Of a stretch of 64,000 nt of DNA, positions 36,670 to 44,582 are shown in pieces; position 1 is the first letter of the stretch; every line of letters begins with the position of its first letter. Source of the DNA: Myxococcus hansupus (lineage in GTDB: Bacteria; Myxococcota; Myxococcia; Myxococcales; Myxococcaceae); the NCBI RefSeq assembly GCF_000280925.3, contig NZ_CP012109.1, positions 6,096,501 through 6,160,500 on the forward strand. Direction: 5' to 3'. Under the pieces are notes generated by a model. It made no database searches, was not told the origin of the DNA, and saw nothing but the letters and a program-made list of their open reading frames with translations. Position numbers and translations under genes: made by a program.

Positions 36670-37742
36670 GCGAATCCACTCCTCGTCAGGCGGCCATGCA
36701 CCCGCCGCAACACCCACCGCACACCCTCGCGAGCCACCGGACGCCTCGACACCCAGGCCGCCACATCCGGTCCCCAACGATAGTAGCCACGGATGAACAC
36801 GCGACCCGGCGCGCTCTTCCGCAGCACGTCGTCCCGGTACGCACGGAAGGCCACCAGCTCCGGCGCGCCGTCGCCAAAGGCCACCGTCGCCACGAAGCAC
36901 GAGGACGCCGGGCTCACCCACATGAGCCGCTGGTTGGTGAGGTTCACCACCGCCTTCAGCTCGCGCGCCTCCGTGTACACGAAGGCCAACAGGTCGCGCC
37001 GCGCGGAGGGGAACTCCTGACCGCTGGCCTCCTCGAACTCGATGCGGGTGCTCCCCGTCGTGCCGACCTCGTCCACGGTGAAGAAGTACCGCTTGGAGCT
37101 GCGGCCCACCTCCACCTCGAGCCCGCGCAGCTCGCCGAAGTACGCCAGGAAGGGCGTGCGGCACGCCGGGCACAGGAAGCGGTTGTAGGCGTGGTTGGTG
37201 AGGAACGCGTAATCCCCCACCCGCTTGCAGCCCATGTTCGGGCACACCAGCTTCACGCTCGCCTGGGTCGCCGAGCGCGGGTCATACCGCGAGACGCGCG
37301 ACTCCTTGTCGAACACCGGTGGCGGCCGCGGCGCCGACGTCACCAGGTGACGCGTCGGGTGCGCGGCGCGCTCCAGCTCCTGCGCGCGGCGCCAGGCCGT
37401 CTCGGCGGCCTCCAGCCGGCCATCCGCCGTATGGCAGAGCGCCTCGCCATGGGCCAGCAGCGCGGCCACCAGCTTCTCCAGCGGCGCCACCGCCGAGCCA
37501 TCCCGCCCCGCGGCCAGCGCCTCCGCCAGCACCCGCTCGACTTCGGGGAGCAGGGCCTTGGCCGCCTTGCGAGAGGGGTCCTCCGCGCGCCGGTACACCG
37601 GGGGTTCGGGGATGCGGACGAAGAGCGCCGAGGCCGCCGCGCGCACCCGCTCCACCGCGGCGTCGCCACGCCCCACGTCCAACTGCGCCGCCCGCTCACG
37701 GGCCGCCTGAAAGAGTTCTTCGGGTTGCAAGCCCGCGGACAT
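36666..37742 (-). CDS. zinc-ribbon and CFI-box protein, function unknown
   Basis: 358 residues. Helical N-terminal half (about 150 residues). Then a zinc ribbon (VCPNMGCKRVG...FLCPACRTPF) and a C-terminal region SSCFVATVAFGDGAPELVAFRAYRDDVL...APGRVFIRGYYRWGP. This last part is the 'CFIATAAYG' (CFI-box) domain found in many bacterial membrane or zinc-ribbon proteins of unknown role. ATG 37742 was chosen; a GTG 12 bases upstream is possible. The 4-base overlap with the thioredoxin gene suggests a joint function in redox or metal handling. Confidence 0.75.
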   Translation of the reverse strand: MSAGLQPEELFQAARERAAQLDVGRGDAAVERVRAAASALFVRIPEPPVYRRAEDPSRKAAKALLPEVERVLAEALAAGRDGSAVAPLEKLVAALLAHGEALCHTADGRLEAAETAWRRAQELERAAHPTRHLVTSAPRPPPVFDKESRVSRYDPRSATQASVKLVCPNMGCKRVGDYAFLTNHAYNRFLCPACRTPFLAYFGELRGLEVEVGRSSKRYFFTVDEVGTTGSTRIEFEEASGQEFPSARRDLLAFVYTEARELKAVVNLTNQRLMWVSPASSCFVATVAFGDGAPELVAFRAYRDDVLRKSAPGRVFIRGYYRWGPDVAAWVSRRPVAREGVRWVLRRVHGRLTRSGFA

Positions 37743-37843
37743 TAAAGGCCCCACCCCGCCCTGTCAGCGCAATGCACACACCTGCGTTCGGAAACTGGCC
37801 AAGCCCGCCTCGCCGGTGTACGAACAGGTAGGAGGCTGTGAGC

Positions 37844-38125
37844 GTGAACGCATTGAAGTTCATCGTCTGGACGTGCTGTGCGGTGGGGCTCGGCGTCTTC
37901 CTGGCTTCGGGGAAGGTGGATGGCCGTACGCCCCTGAACCACATGGAGCGGGCGTGGAACCGCTCGGTGAACCCGTCCACGGTTGATCGGCTGAAGGACG
38001 GGCTCGAGGACGCGTACGAGGGCGCCAAGGACGCCGTCGCCGGGAACAAGGATTCGTCGCCTCGTGAGCGCATCAGCGCCGAGGACCGTGCTGCGGTGAA
38101 CCGCATCATCGCGCAGAAGAAGTAA
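37844..38125 (+). CDS. small exported or membrane protein, unknown
   Basis: 93 residues with a single N-terminal hydrophobic helix (ALKFIVWTCCAVGLGVFLASG), then a charged soluble tail with the stretch VDRLKDGLEDAYEGAKDAV. No family is recognised. GTG 37844 is preferred over GTG 37838 because GGAGG then sits 8 bases upstream. It is divergent from the zinc-ribbon gene, whose start lies 100 bases away. Confidence 0.6.
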   Translation: MNALKFIVWTCCAVGLGVFLASGKVDGRTPLNHMERAWNRSVNPSTVDRLKDGLEDAYEGAKDAVAGNKDSSPRERISAEDRAAVNRIIAQKK

Positions 38126-38205
38126 CCCGCCCGCGGGCCCGCTTCCCCTCAACACCCCTCCACCTTAGGTTGCCCGAAAGGTGACTGGTGGGTGGAGGCG
38201 GGGCC

Positions 38206-39465
38206 ATGGGCTGGGCGCGAGGCACGAGGGTCATCCTGTTCGCCGCGCTGGTGTGCGCGCTGGTCCTGCCAGCGCAAGCCACCGGCCGCGACCAGGGACG
38301 GCTGTGGGTGGAGTCGCAGAACCGCTCCCTCCAGAAACAACGCTCCACTTTGAGTGACGTGGCCCGCAAGGCCATGCCCTCCGTGGTCTCCATCACCACG
38401 CAGCAGGCCTCCGACCTGCAGGCCGCGGCGGACGGTGAAGAAGCCCAGAAGGGCATCGGCTCCGGCTTCATCATCCACCCCGACGGCTACATCCTCACCA
38501 GCGCGCACGTGGTGGAGGGCGCGGTGGAGGTCGTCGTCTCCGTCCTGCACCCGCGGGGCTACGTGGAGGAGTACGAGGCCATCGTCGTTGGCGAGGACGC
38601 GCGCACGGACTGTGCGCTGCTGAAAATCGCCGCGCCTCGCAAGCTGCCGGTGCTGAAGCTGGCCTCCGCGTCGCACGTGCGGTCGGCGGATTGGATTGTC
38701 GTGATTGGCAACCCGTTCGGCCTGGCCCACTCGGTGACGGTGGGCGTGGTCAGCTACATGGGCCGCACGGACGTGACGCCCAACGGACGGGACGGCGACT
38801 TCGACTACATCCAGATGGACGCCTCCATCAACCCGGGCAACTCCGGGGGCCCGGTGCTCGACCTGCACGGCGACGTGGTGGCGGTGGCCAACGCCGTCAA
38901 CGTCGCGGGCCAGGGCATCGGCTTCGCCATTCCCATCGACATCGCGAAGACGGTGATTCCACACCTCCAGAACCACGGCCGCGTGCGGCGCGGCTGGCTG
39001 GGCATGAGCGTGCAGGACTTCTCCCCCGAGGTGGCGGAGGCCTTCAACCTGCGCCGGGGCCGGGGCGTGGTGGTGACGGACATCGTCGTGGGCGGCCCCG
39101 CCGAGCGCGCTGGCCTCCAGGTGGGTGACGTCATCGTCGGACTGGACCAGCGCAGCGTCCGGCGCGCCCATGCGCTGCGTTGGCAGGTCGCCGCCCGGGG
39201 CGTGGGGCGCAACGTGAAGTTCCAGGTCCACCGGCTCGGTCGTCCCATGAAGATGACGCTGCGGCTGGAGGAGATGCCGTCCGAACAGGCCCCTCCGGCC
39301 TCCGTGGCCACCAGCGCCGCCGGACGGCCCGCGGGCGCGCCCCAGTCGGTGCTGGAGGAGCTGCTGTCCCCGGTGCCCCGCTCGAAGGGCCGCCAGGCGG
39401 CTCCGCCCGCCCGGGAAGCCGGGCCTGGCACGGGAGGTTCTGGGCAGGACACCCGCGTGCCCTGA
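38206..39465 (+). CDS. HtrA/DegP-like serine protease (S1C) with PDZ domain
   Basis: About 419 residues. Signal peptide (VILFAALVCALVLPAQA), then a trypsin-like domain with the triad His in LTSAHVVEG, Asp in RTDCALLKI and Ser in NPGNSGGPVLDL. One PDZ domain follows (RRGWLGMSVQDFSPEVAEAF to VGDVIVGLDQ). The tail is Pro/Ala-rich. A periplasmic protein-quality-control role is typical of the family. ATG 38206 has GGTGGAGG upstream; a GTG at 38188 is in frame. Confidence 0.93.
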   Translation: MGWARGTRVILFAALVCALVLPAQATGRDQGRLWVESQNRSLQKQRSTLSDVARKAMPSVVSITTQQASDLQAAADGEEAQKGIGSGFIIHPDGYILTSAHVVEGAVEVVVSVLHPRGYVEEYEAIVVGEDARTDCALLKIAAPRKLPVLKLASASHVRSADWIVVIGNPFGLAHSVTVGVVSYMGRTDVTPNGRDGDFDYIQMDASINPGNSGGPVLDLHGDVVAVANAVNVAGQGIGFAIPIDIAKTVIPHLQNHGRVRRGWLGMSVQDFSPEVAEAFNLRRGRGVVVTDIVVGGPAERAGLQVGDVIVGLDQRSVRRAHALRWQVAARGVGRNVKFQVHRLGRPMKMTLRLEEMPSEQAPPASVATSAAGRPAGAPQSVLEELLSPVPRSKGRQAAPPAREAGPGTGGSGQDTRVP

Positions 39466-39608
39466 AGTCCTGGATGGGCCCCGGTTTTCCGGCCTCCTTG
39501 CGTTCGGGTGTCATGGGCGCTAGACAGTGCGCCTTTTTCCATACCCTTGCGGCGGGTCCACCTCGGTGTGGCGCCGCGATTCGCACCGTTTCGCAGGAGA
39601 GTTTCGCA

Positions 39609-39875
39609 ATGGCCGAGGCCCAGACGACCCAGAAGCGCACCAGTTGGCCGCGTTTCGCCAAGAGCAATGGCAAGAAGGCGTGCACCGTGGAGGGCTGCAA
39701 GCGCCCCTACCGCGCCAAGAACTACTGCTACTTCCACTACAAGCAGTGGCGCCAGGGCGAGCTGCCCCACAGCCGTTACCGCACCTGCTCCAAGCCGGAG
39801 TGCCGCGTGAAGACGTTCAAGGCCGGCCTGTGCGAGAAGCACCACGGCGAGGCGTACAAGAAGGACGCGGCGTAG
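39609..39875 (+). CDS. small Cys/His-rich protein (88 aa), zinc-binding candidate
   Basis: A short basic protein. It has two Cys/His knuckles: CTVEGCKRPYRAKNYCYFHY (C-x4-C-x9-C-x2-H) and CSKPECRVKTFKAGLCEKHH, the same spacing again. Between them is a basic aromatic stretch (KQWRQGELPHSRYR). The duplicated C4/C3H pattern suggests two small zinc fingers binding nucleic acid, but no named family is recognised. AGGAGAG lies 9 bases before ATG 39609. It is convergent with the RNA methyltransferase. Confidence 0.75.
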   Translation: MAEAQTTQKRTSWPRFAKSNGKKACTVEGCKRPYRAKNYCYFHYKQWRQGELPHSRYRTCSKPECRVKTFKAGLCEKHHGEAYKKDAA

Positions 39876-39909
39876 ACCGCGGTCCCCGGCGCCGGGGTGC
39901 CCTCCCCAC

Positions 39910-40644
39910 TCAGGTGGAGGCGCCCCGCGTCACCGCGCGGTCCAGATGTTTGAAGGCGTTGAGCCAAAGCTCCGCCTCGCGCTGGGTCAACCGCGCTCGC
40001 ATCAAGGTCTGCTCCAACTCGTTGAGCACGTGCTGCGGTGCCTGCGGGTTGAGGAAGTCCGCACGCAGCATCACCTCGCGCATCCGCTTCGCCAGCGCGC
40101 CCAACGTGCCCAGCTTCGCGCCCGGCGCTTCGTCCTCCGCCACCGGCGTGGGCGTGAGCGACTGACGGTGGCAGAGGTACAGCAGCACCGCGGACGACTG
40201 CGCCAGGTTCATGGACGGCTGCACCGCCGCCGTGGGAATCGCCAGCACGTCCGTGCAGCGCGCCAAGTCCTCGTCGGACATGCCTCGCTGCTCGCCGCCA
40301 AAGACGAGCGCCACGCGGCCGCGCGCGCTCTGCTCCGCGAGCCTGCGGATGGCCTCTTCCGGCATCAACGTCTCGCGCCCCTTGAGCTGGGTACGAGACG
40401 TCGTGCCCACGGCATACACGCAGTCCTTCAGCGCTTCGGAGAGGTCAGACGCCACCTCCATGCCCTTCAGGACGAAGTCGCTTTTGACCGCGAGCTTCTC
40501 CGCGCCCTCGATGGATTTGAGCACCGGCTCGGACAGAATCAGCCGTGAGAATCCGAAGTTGGCCATGATGCGGGCCACCGCTCCGAGGTTGTCGGTGGAA
40601 CGCGTCTGATGAAGGACAACGGTGAGCTGCTCGCCGGGCCGCAT
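39910..40644 (-). CDS. TrmH/SpoU-family RNA 2'-O-methyltransferase (TrmJ-like)
   Basis: 244 residues. N-terminal LHQTRSTDNLGAVARIMANFGFSRLIL (motif 1, N/R), central ALVFGGEQRGMSDEDLARC (motif 2) and IPTAAVQPSMNLAQSSAVLLYL (motif 3) are the knotted SPOUT fold signature. The length and C-terminal helical extension resemble TrmJ, which methylates position 32 in tRNA. Other SpoU RNA methylases are possible. It is divergent from the lipoprotein at 40696 with only 51 bases between. Confidence 0.88.
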   Translation of the reverse strand: MRPGEQLTVVLHQTRSTDNLGAVARIMANFGFSRLILSEPVLKSIEGAEKLAVKSDFVLKGMEVASDLSEALKDCVYAVGTTSRTQLKGRETLMPEEAIRRLAEQSARGRVALVFGGEQRGMSDEDLARCTDVLAIPTAAVQPSMNLAQSSAVLLYLCHRQSLTPTPVAEDEAPGAKLGTLGALAKRMREVMLRADFLNPQAPQHVLNELEQTLMRARLTQREAELWLNAFKHLDRAVTRGAST

Positions 40645-40695
40645 GCGCCGAGTTTAGCTGGTTGATCTGGAAGCAGATCGGTATATTCCCGCCTG
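40645..40695. promoter_or_regulatory. short divergent promoter region
   Basis: 51 bases serve both directions. TATATT at 40682-40687 is a plausible -10 element, only 8 bases before ATG 40696, and no ribosome binding site is visible. The lipoprotein mRNA may therefore be leaderless. GATCT...AGATC forms a small inverted repeat at 40665-40680. Confidence 0.3.
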
Positions 40696-41283
40696 ATGCG
40701 TCGCTGGCTCCCTGGGTTGCTCCTCTCTCTCGTAACGGTCCTCACCGCGTGTGGCGAGACCGGCACGCCCGCGCGTGCCACGATGAGTGCGCGGCAAGCC
40801 CTCACCAACCCGCCCGAGTTCCTCGAGTTCGAGTCTTCCTCGACGCGACTGGAGCTCTTCCGCGAGGTGGCGAAGCAGTCCGTCATCGAGTCCGGGCAGG
40901 CGGCCCAGGCCCTGGTGCTCTTCCCCGTCAGCCGGCAGGGCGAGCTGCTCGCCGCGCCGGGCTTCGACGCGAAGATGGACCTGTTCCAGGCCCCCGACGC
41001 GGGTGGCAACCTGGCGCTGGTGTTCGAATCCGGCGGCGAGCGTTGGCCGGAGGACCGCCGGGAGGGCCTGCAGGGCCTGTCCGAGCGTGAGGCGGCGGAG
41101 CTGGTGGCCCGCACGCTGCTCGCGCACTGGGACATCGAGCCGGACGGCACGGTGCAGGTGGACCGGGCCTCGGGCGCGCCGTACGCGGTCGCTTACGTGG
41201 ACGGAATCCTGCGCATCAACCCAGCTTTCCTCTACCTGGCAGCGGCGTACGGTCCTTCTTCCCTGCCCGCTTCGCTCCAGTAG
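40696..41283 (+). CDS. lipoprotein, function unknown
   Basis: 195 residues. Signal peptide with lipobox VLTACGE (MRRWLPGLLLSLVTVLTAC). The rest is a soluble alpha/beta domain without recognised motifs. It ends about 70 bases before purC and may be co-transcribed with it, unless the hairpin at 41303-41341 stops transcription. Confidence 0.65.
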   Translation: MRRWLPGLLLSLVTVLTACGETGTPARATMSARQALTNPPEFLEFESSSTRLELFREVAKQSVIESGQAAQALVLFPVSRQGELLAAPGFDAKMDLFQAPDAGGNLALVFESGGERWPEDRREGLQGLSEREAAELVARTLLAHWDIEPDGTVQVDRASGAPYAVAYVDGILRINPAFLYLAAAYGPSSLPASLQ

Positions 41284-41302
41284 AGTCGCGCGCCTCAAGT
41301 CA

Positions 41303-41341
41303 GGCCCCGTTGCCTCTCGCCCTTCCCGCGAGAGAGGGGCC
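41303..41341 (+). promoter_or_regulatory. two-tier hairpin just upstream of purC
   Basis: GGCCCC/GGGGCC forms an outer stem and CTCTCGC/GCGAGAG an inner stem with a 6-base loop. The structure ends 11 bases before the purC GTG. It could terminate the lipoprotein transcript or affect purC translation. No purine riboswitch consensus is seen. Confidence 0.4.
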
Positions 41342-41352
41342 GCGAGGCGACA

Positions 41353-42312
41353 GTGAACACCTCCGCACTTCACGCGCAGCTTCCCCTCACCCTCCAGCAG
41401 ACGGACCTTCCCGCGCTCGGCCAGCACTACCGCGGCAAGGTGCGTGAGACGTACCGGCAGGATGACCGGCTCATCCTCGTGACGACGGACCGGTTGTCCG
41501 CGTTCGACCACATCCTCACCACCATCCCCTTCAAGGGCGAGGTGCTCAACCGACTCGCGGCCTTCTGGTTCGAGCGCACGAAGCACATCGTCCCCAACCA
41601 CGTGCTGGACGTGCCCGACGCGAACGTCACCGTGGCCCGCGCCTGCCAGCCCTTCTCCGTGGAGGTCGTCGTGCGCGGCTACCTCACGGGGAGCCTGTGG
41701 CGCGACTACCAGAAGGGCACGCACACGGCCTATGGGCTGCCCTTCCCGGATGGGCTGCGCAAGGACGAGGCCTTCCCCGCTCCCATCATCACCCCGTCCA
41801 CCAAGGCCGAGTACGGCATGCACGACGAGCCCATCTCGGAGGAGGCGCTTCTGGCGCGGGGACTGGCCAGCCCTCGCGACTGGGCGCGCATCACCGAGGC
41901 CGCGCTGGGCCTCTTCGCCGAAGGGCAGAAGTGGGCGCGCTCGCGGGGCCTCATCCTGGTGGATACGAAGTACGAGTTCGGCAAGGTGGGCGACACGCTC
42001 TACGTCATCGACGAGATGCACACCCCGGACTCCAGCCGCTACTGGGTGGCGGACGAGTACGAGGCGCGCTTCGCGAAGGGCGAGGACCAGCGCATGCTCG
42101 ACAAGGAGAACATCCGCCAGTGGCTCATCCGCGAGCGGAACTTCTCCGGCCAGGGCACGCCCCCGCCCATCCCCGATGACGTGCGCGTGGACCTGGCCAC
42201 CAAGTACGTGGCCGCCTACGAGCACATCACCGGCACGACGTTGACGCTCGAAGCGGGCGACGTGAAGGCCCGCATCGAGCGCAACCTGCGAGAGCAGGGC
42301 TACCTGAAGTAG
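41353..42312 (+). CDS. purC: phosphoribosylaminoimidazole-succinocarboxamide synthase (SAICAR synthetase)
   Basis: 319 residues, the longer PurC type. GKVRETYRQDDRLILVTTDRLSAFD is the N-terminal ATP-grasp-like signature. EVVVRGYLTGSLWRDY and LILVDTKYEFG with IDEMHTPDSSRYW are further family blocks. It joins aspartate to CAIR in de novo purine synthesis. Start GTG 41353 has GAGG upstream. It is convergent with purB, the enzyme for the following step, with 15 bases between. Confidence 0.97.
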   Translation: MNTSALHAQLPLTLQQTDLPALGQHYRGKVRETYRQDDRLILVTTDRLSAFDHILTTIPFKGEVLNRLAAFWFERTKHIVPNHVLDVPDANVTVARACQPFSVEVVVRGYLTGSLWRDYQKGTHTAYGLPFPDGLRKDEAFPAPIITPSTKAEYGMHDEPISEEALLARGLASPRDWARITEAALGLFAEGQKWARSRGLILVDTKYEFGKVGDTLYVIDEMHTPDSSRYWVADEYEARFAKGEDQRMLDKENIRQWLIRERNFSGQGTPPPIPDDVRVDLATKYVAAYEHITGTTLTLEAGDVKARIERNLREQGYLK

Positions 42313-42327
42313 CCCCGCCCTGGGCGC

Positions 42328-43641
42328 CTAAGCGCTCCGGCCGAACACGCGCTGGAAGACGTCGTCCATGTGGCGCGTGTGGTAGCCCGGGGAGAAGCAG
42401 TCCGAAATCTCCTCGGGCGTCATCATCTTCCGCAGGTCCTCGTCCGCCAGCAGGGCCTGCTTGAAGTCGAGTCCCTCCTCGTACAGCTTCATCGCGTTGC
42501 GCTGGACGATGACGTACGCGGCCTGCCGGTCCATGCCCTTGCGCGCCAGCTCCAGCAGCAGCCGCTGCGAGTTCACCACGCCGCCGAGCAGGTCCAGGTT
42601 CTTCTTCATCTGCTCCGGGTAGACGCGCAGGTCCTCCATCAGCCGCGCGAAGCGGATGAGCATGAAGTCCGCGAGGATGGTGGCGTCCGGGCCGATGACG
42701 CGCTCCACGGAGGAGTGCGAGATGTCCCGCTCGTGCCACAGCGCCACGTCCTCCATGGCGCTCACCGCGTAGCCGCGCAGCAGGCGGGCCAGGCCGGTGA
42801 GGTTCTCCGACAGGATGGGGTTGCGCTTGTGCGGCATGGCGCTGGAACCCTTCTGTCCCGCGGTGAAGGGCTCCTCCGCCTCACGCACCTCGGTGCGCTG
42901 GAGGTGGCGAATCTCCACCGCGAACTTCTCGATGCTCGAGCCCAGCAGCGCCAGCGCGGTGAAGAACTCCGCGTGCCGGTCTCGCTGCACCACCTGGCTG
43001 GAGGCCGGCGCCGGCTTGAGGCCCAGCTTGCGGCAGACGTGCTCCTCCACCGCGGGAGGCAGGTGCGCGAAGGTGCCCACCGCGCCGGAAATCTTGCCCA
43101 CGGCGATGACGTCTCGCGCGTGCTCCAGGCGAACACGAGCGCGGCGCAGCTCGTCGTACCAGATGGCCAGCTTGTGCCCGAAGGTGATGGGCTCCGCGTG
43201 GATGCCGTGGCTGCGGCCCATCTGCAGCGTGTGCTTGTGCTCGAAGGCGCGCTTCTCCACCGCGGCCATGACGCGGTCCACATCCTTCAGGATGAGGTCC
43301 AGCGCGTCGCGCAGGGTGAGCGCCAGCGACGTGTCCAGCACGTCCGACGACGTCATGCCCAGGTGCAACCAGCGCGCGCTGGGACCGACGCGCTCCTCCA
43401 TGAAGGTGAGGAAGGCGATGACGTCGTGCTTGGTGGTGCGCTCAATCTCCTCGATTTTCGCCGCGTCCTGCGGCGTGAAGTCGCCGGCGCGCGCAAGGCA
43501 GTCCGCCAGCGCCTCGCGGGGCGCGAGCCCCGCCTCCACCATGCCCTCCAGGGCGGCGAGCTCCACGTCACGCCAACGGCTGTAACGGGCCTCGTCGGAC
43601 CAGAGGGACGACATCTCCTGACGGCTGTATCGCGGAATCAC
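42328..43641 (-). CDS. purB: adenylosuccinate lyase
   Basis: 437 residues. Fumarase/aspartase superfamily: signature SSAMPHKRNPILSENLTGLARLLR (catalytic Ser loop), LGMTSSDVLDTSLAL and GRSHGIHAEPITFG (catalytic His). It cleaves SAICAR and adenylosuccinate in purine synthesis. Start GTG 43641 overlaps the preceding gene's stop (GTGA). Confidence 0.97.
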   Translation of the reverse strand: MIPRYSRQEMSSLWSDEARYSRWRDVELAALEGMVEAGLAPREALADCLARAGDFTPQDAAKIEEIERTTKHDVIAFLTFMEERVGPSARWLHLGMTSSDVLDTSLALTLRDALDLILKDVDRVMAAVEKRAFEHKHTLQMGRSHGIHAEPITFGHKLAIWYDELRRARVRLEHARDVIAVGKISGAVGTFAHLPPAVEEHVCRKLGLKPAPASSQVVQRDRHAEFFTALALLGSSIEKFAVEIRHLQRTEVREAEEPFTAGQKGSSAMPHKRNPILSENLTGLARLLRGYAVSAMEDVALWHERDISHSSVERVIGPDATILADFMLIRFARLMEDLRVYPEQMKKNLDLLGGVVNSQRLLLELARKGMDRQAAYVIVQRNAMKLYEEGLDFKQALLADEDLRKMMTPEEISDCFSPGYHTRHMDDVFQRVFGRSA

Positions 43642-44582
43642 TCGTAGACCTTCACGGCAAAGTCCCGCCGCGCCGCGAGCCGGAGCAGTTCCAGCACGGC
43701 GCCGGAGGACGGATCCAACTTCCTGGCGGCGGTGAGATTGAGGGACAAGTCCAGCCCCTCTGGCTGAACCACCGCCAGCGCTCCTGGATTCACCTTCTCG
43801 TGGATGATGCGGTTGGCCAGCCGCCCGGCTTGCTGGCCAATGGCCGTGGGACTGGGCGAGAGCGCGAGCGTTGCCCCCTCCTTCACCTGGCTGGGCGTCA
43901 GCGCGGCCAGCGGCAGCTTGTTCGCCGCCGCGAAGGAGATGAGCGCCTGCACCACCGCGGCGTTGCCCACCGTCTTGTCCGCCACCATCAACAGCGCGTC
44001 CACCTTCCCCACCGCCCCGTCGAGCACCTTCTCCGTCCGGCTCCCCGATTCCAGCTCCAGCGGGAGGATGGACATGCCCTTCGAGGACGCCGCGGCCCGC
44101 GCCTGCGTCACCGTTCCCGCCGAGAAGCGCGGGTCATGCAGGATGCCCACGCGCTTCACCTTCGGCGACACGGCCTTCAGCGCGTCCAACTCCGGCCCCA
44201 AGTCACTGGTGAGGGAGATGCCGGTGACGTTCGCCCCATCCAGGCCGTACTTCTCATAGTACGGCACCATGGCGAAGAGAACCGGCACGTCCTCGCCCAG
44301 CGAGCGGCGCGCGGCGTTGGCGGCCAGCGGCCCCAGGGCCAGAATCATCGCGGGCTTCTGCGCCGCCAGCTTCTTGAAGAGCCGCGCGGCGGCGCCCGCG
44401 CTTTCGTCCAGCATCACCTCCTGCACCTCGGCGCGCGCCTCCGCCGCGAAGCCGGCGATGACGGACGCATAGGGCGCCAGGTTGGCGGACTTCACCGCGA
44501 CGACGCGGGGCCGGGCCTGCGTCTGCGCCAGGGCCACCACGGGCAGCACCGCGACGAGCAACGCGGCGATGCGGCCCCTCAT
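43638..44582 (-). CDS. ABC transporter substrate-binding protein (ABC_sub_bind / DUF534)
   Basis: 314 residues. Signal peptide (MRGRIAALLVAVLPVVALAQ), then a periplasmic binding fold with VVAVKSANLAPYASVIAGF, ILALGPLAANAAR and TPSQVKEGATLALSPSPTAIGQQAG, as in the TrpX-like family. No permease or ATPase gene adjoins it, so it may be an orphan or act with a regulator. ATG 44582 overlaps the kinase stop (ATGA), and its own stop overlaps purB. Confidence 0.85.
   Translation of the reverse strand: MRGRIAALLVAVLPVVALAQTQARPRVVAVKSANLAPYASVIAGFAAEARAEVQEVMLDESAGAAARLFKKLAAQKPAMILALGPLAANAARRSLGEDVPVLFAMVPYYEKYGLDGANVTGISLTSDLGPELDALKAVSPKVKRVGILHDPRFSAGTVTQARAAASSKGMSILPLELESGSRTEKVLDGAVGKVDALLMVADKTVGNAAVVQALISFAAANKLPLAALTPSQVKEGATLALSPSPTAIGQQAGRLANRIIHEKVNPGALAVVQPEGLDLSLNLTAARKLDPSSGAVLELLRLAARRDFAVKVYE

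Noticed and set aside
36670-37245. Long N-terminal extension of the TlpA-like protein
   Set aside because: It overlaps the zinc-ribbon gene in another frame, and a GTGA-coupled start with a membrane helix explains the true N-terminus.
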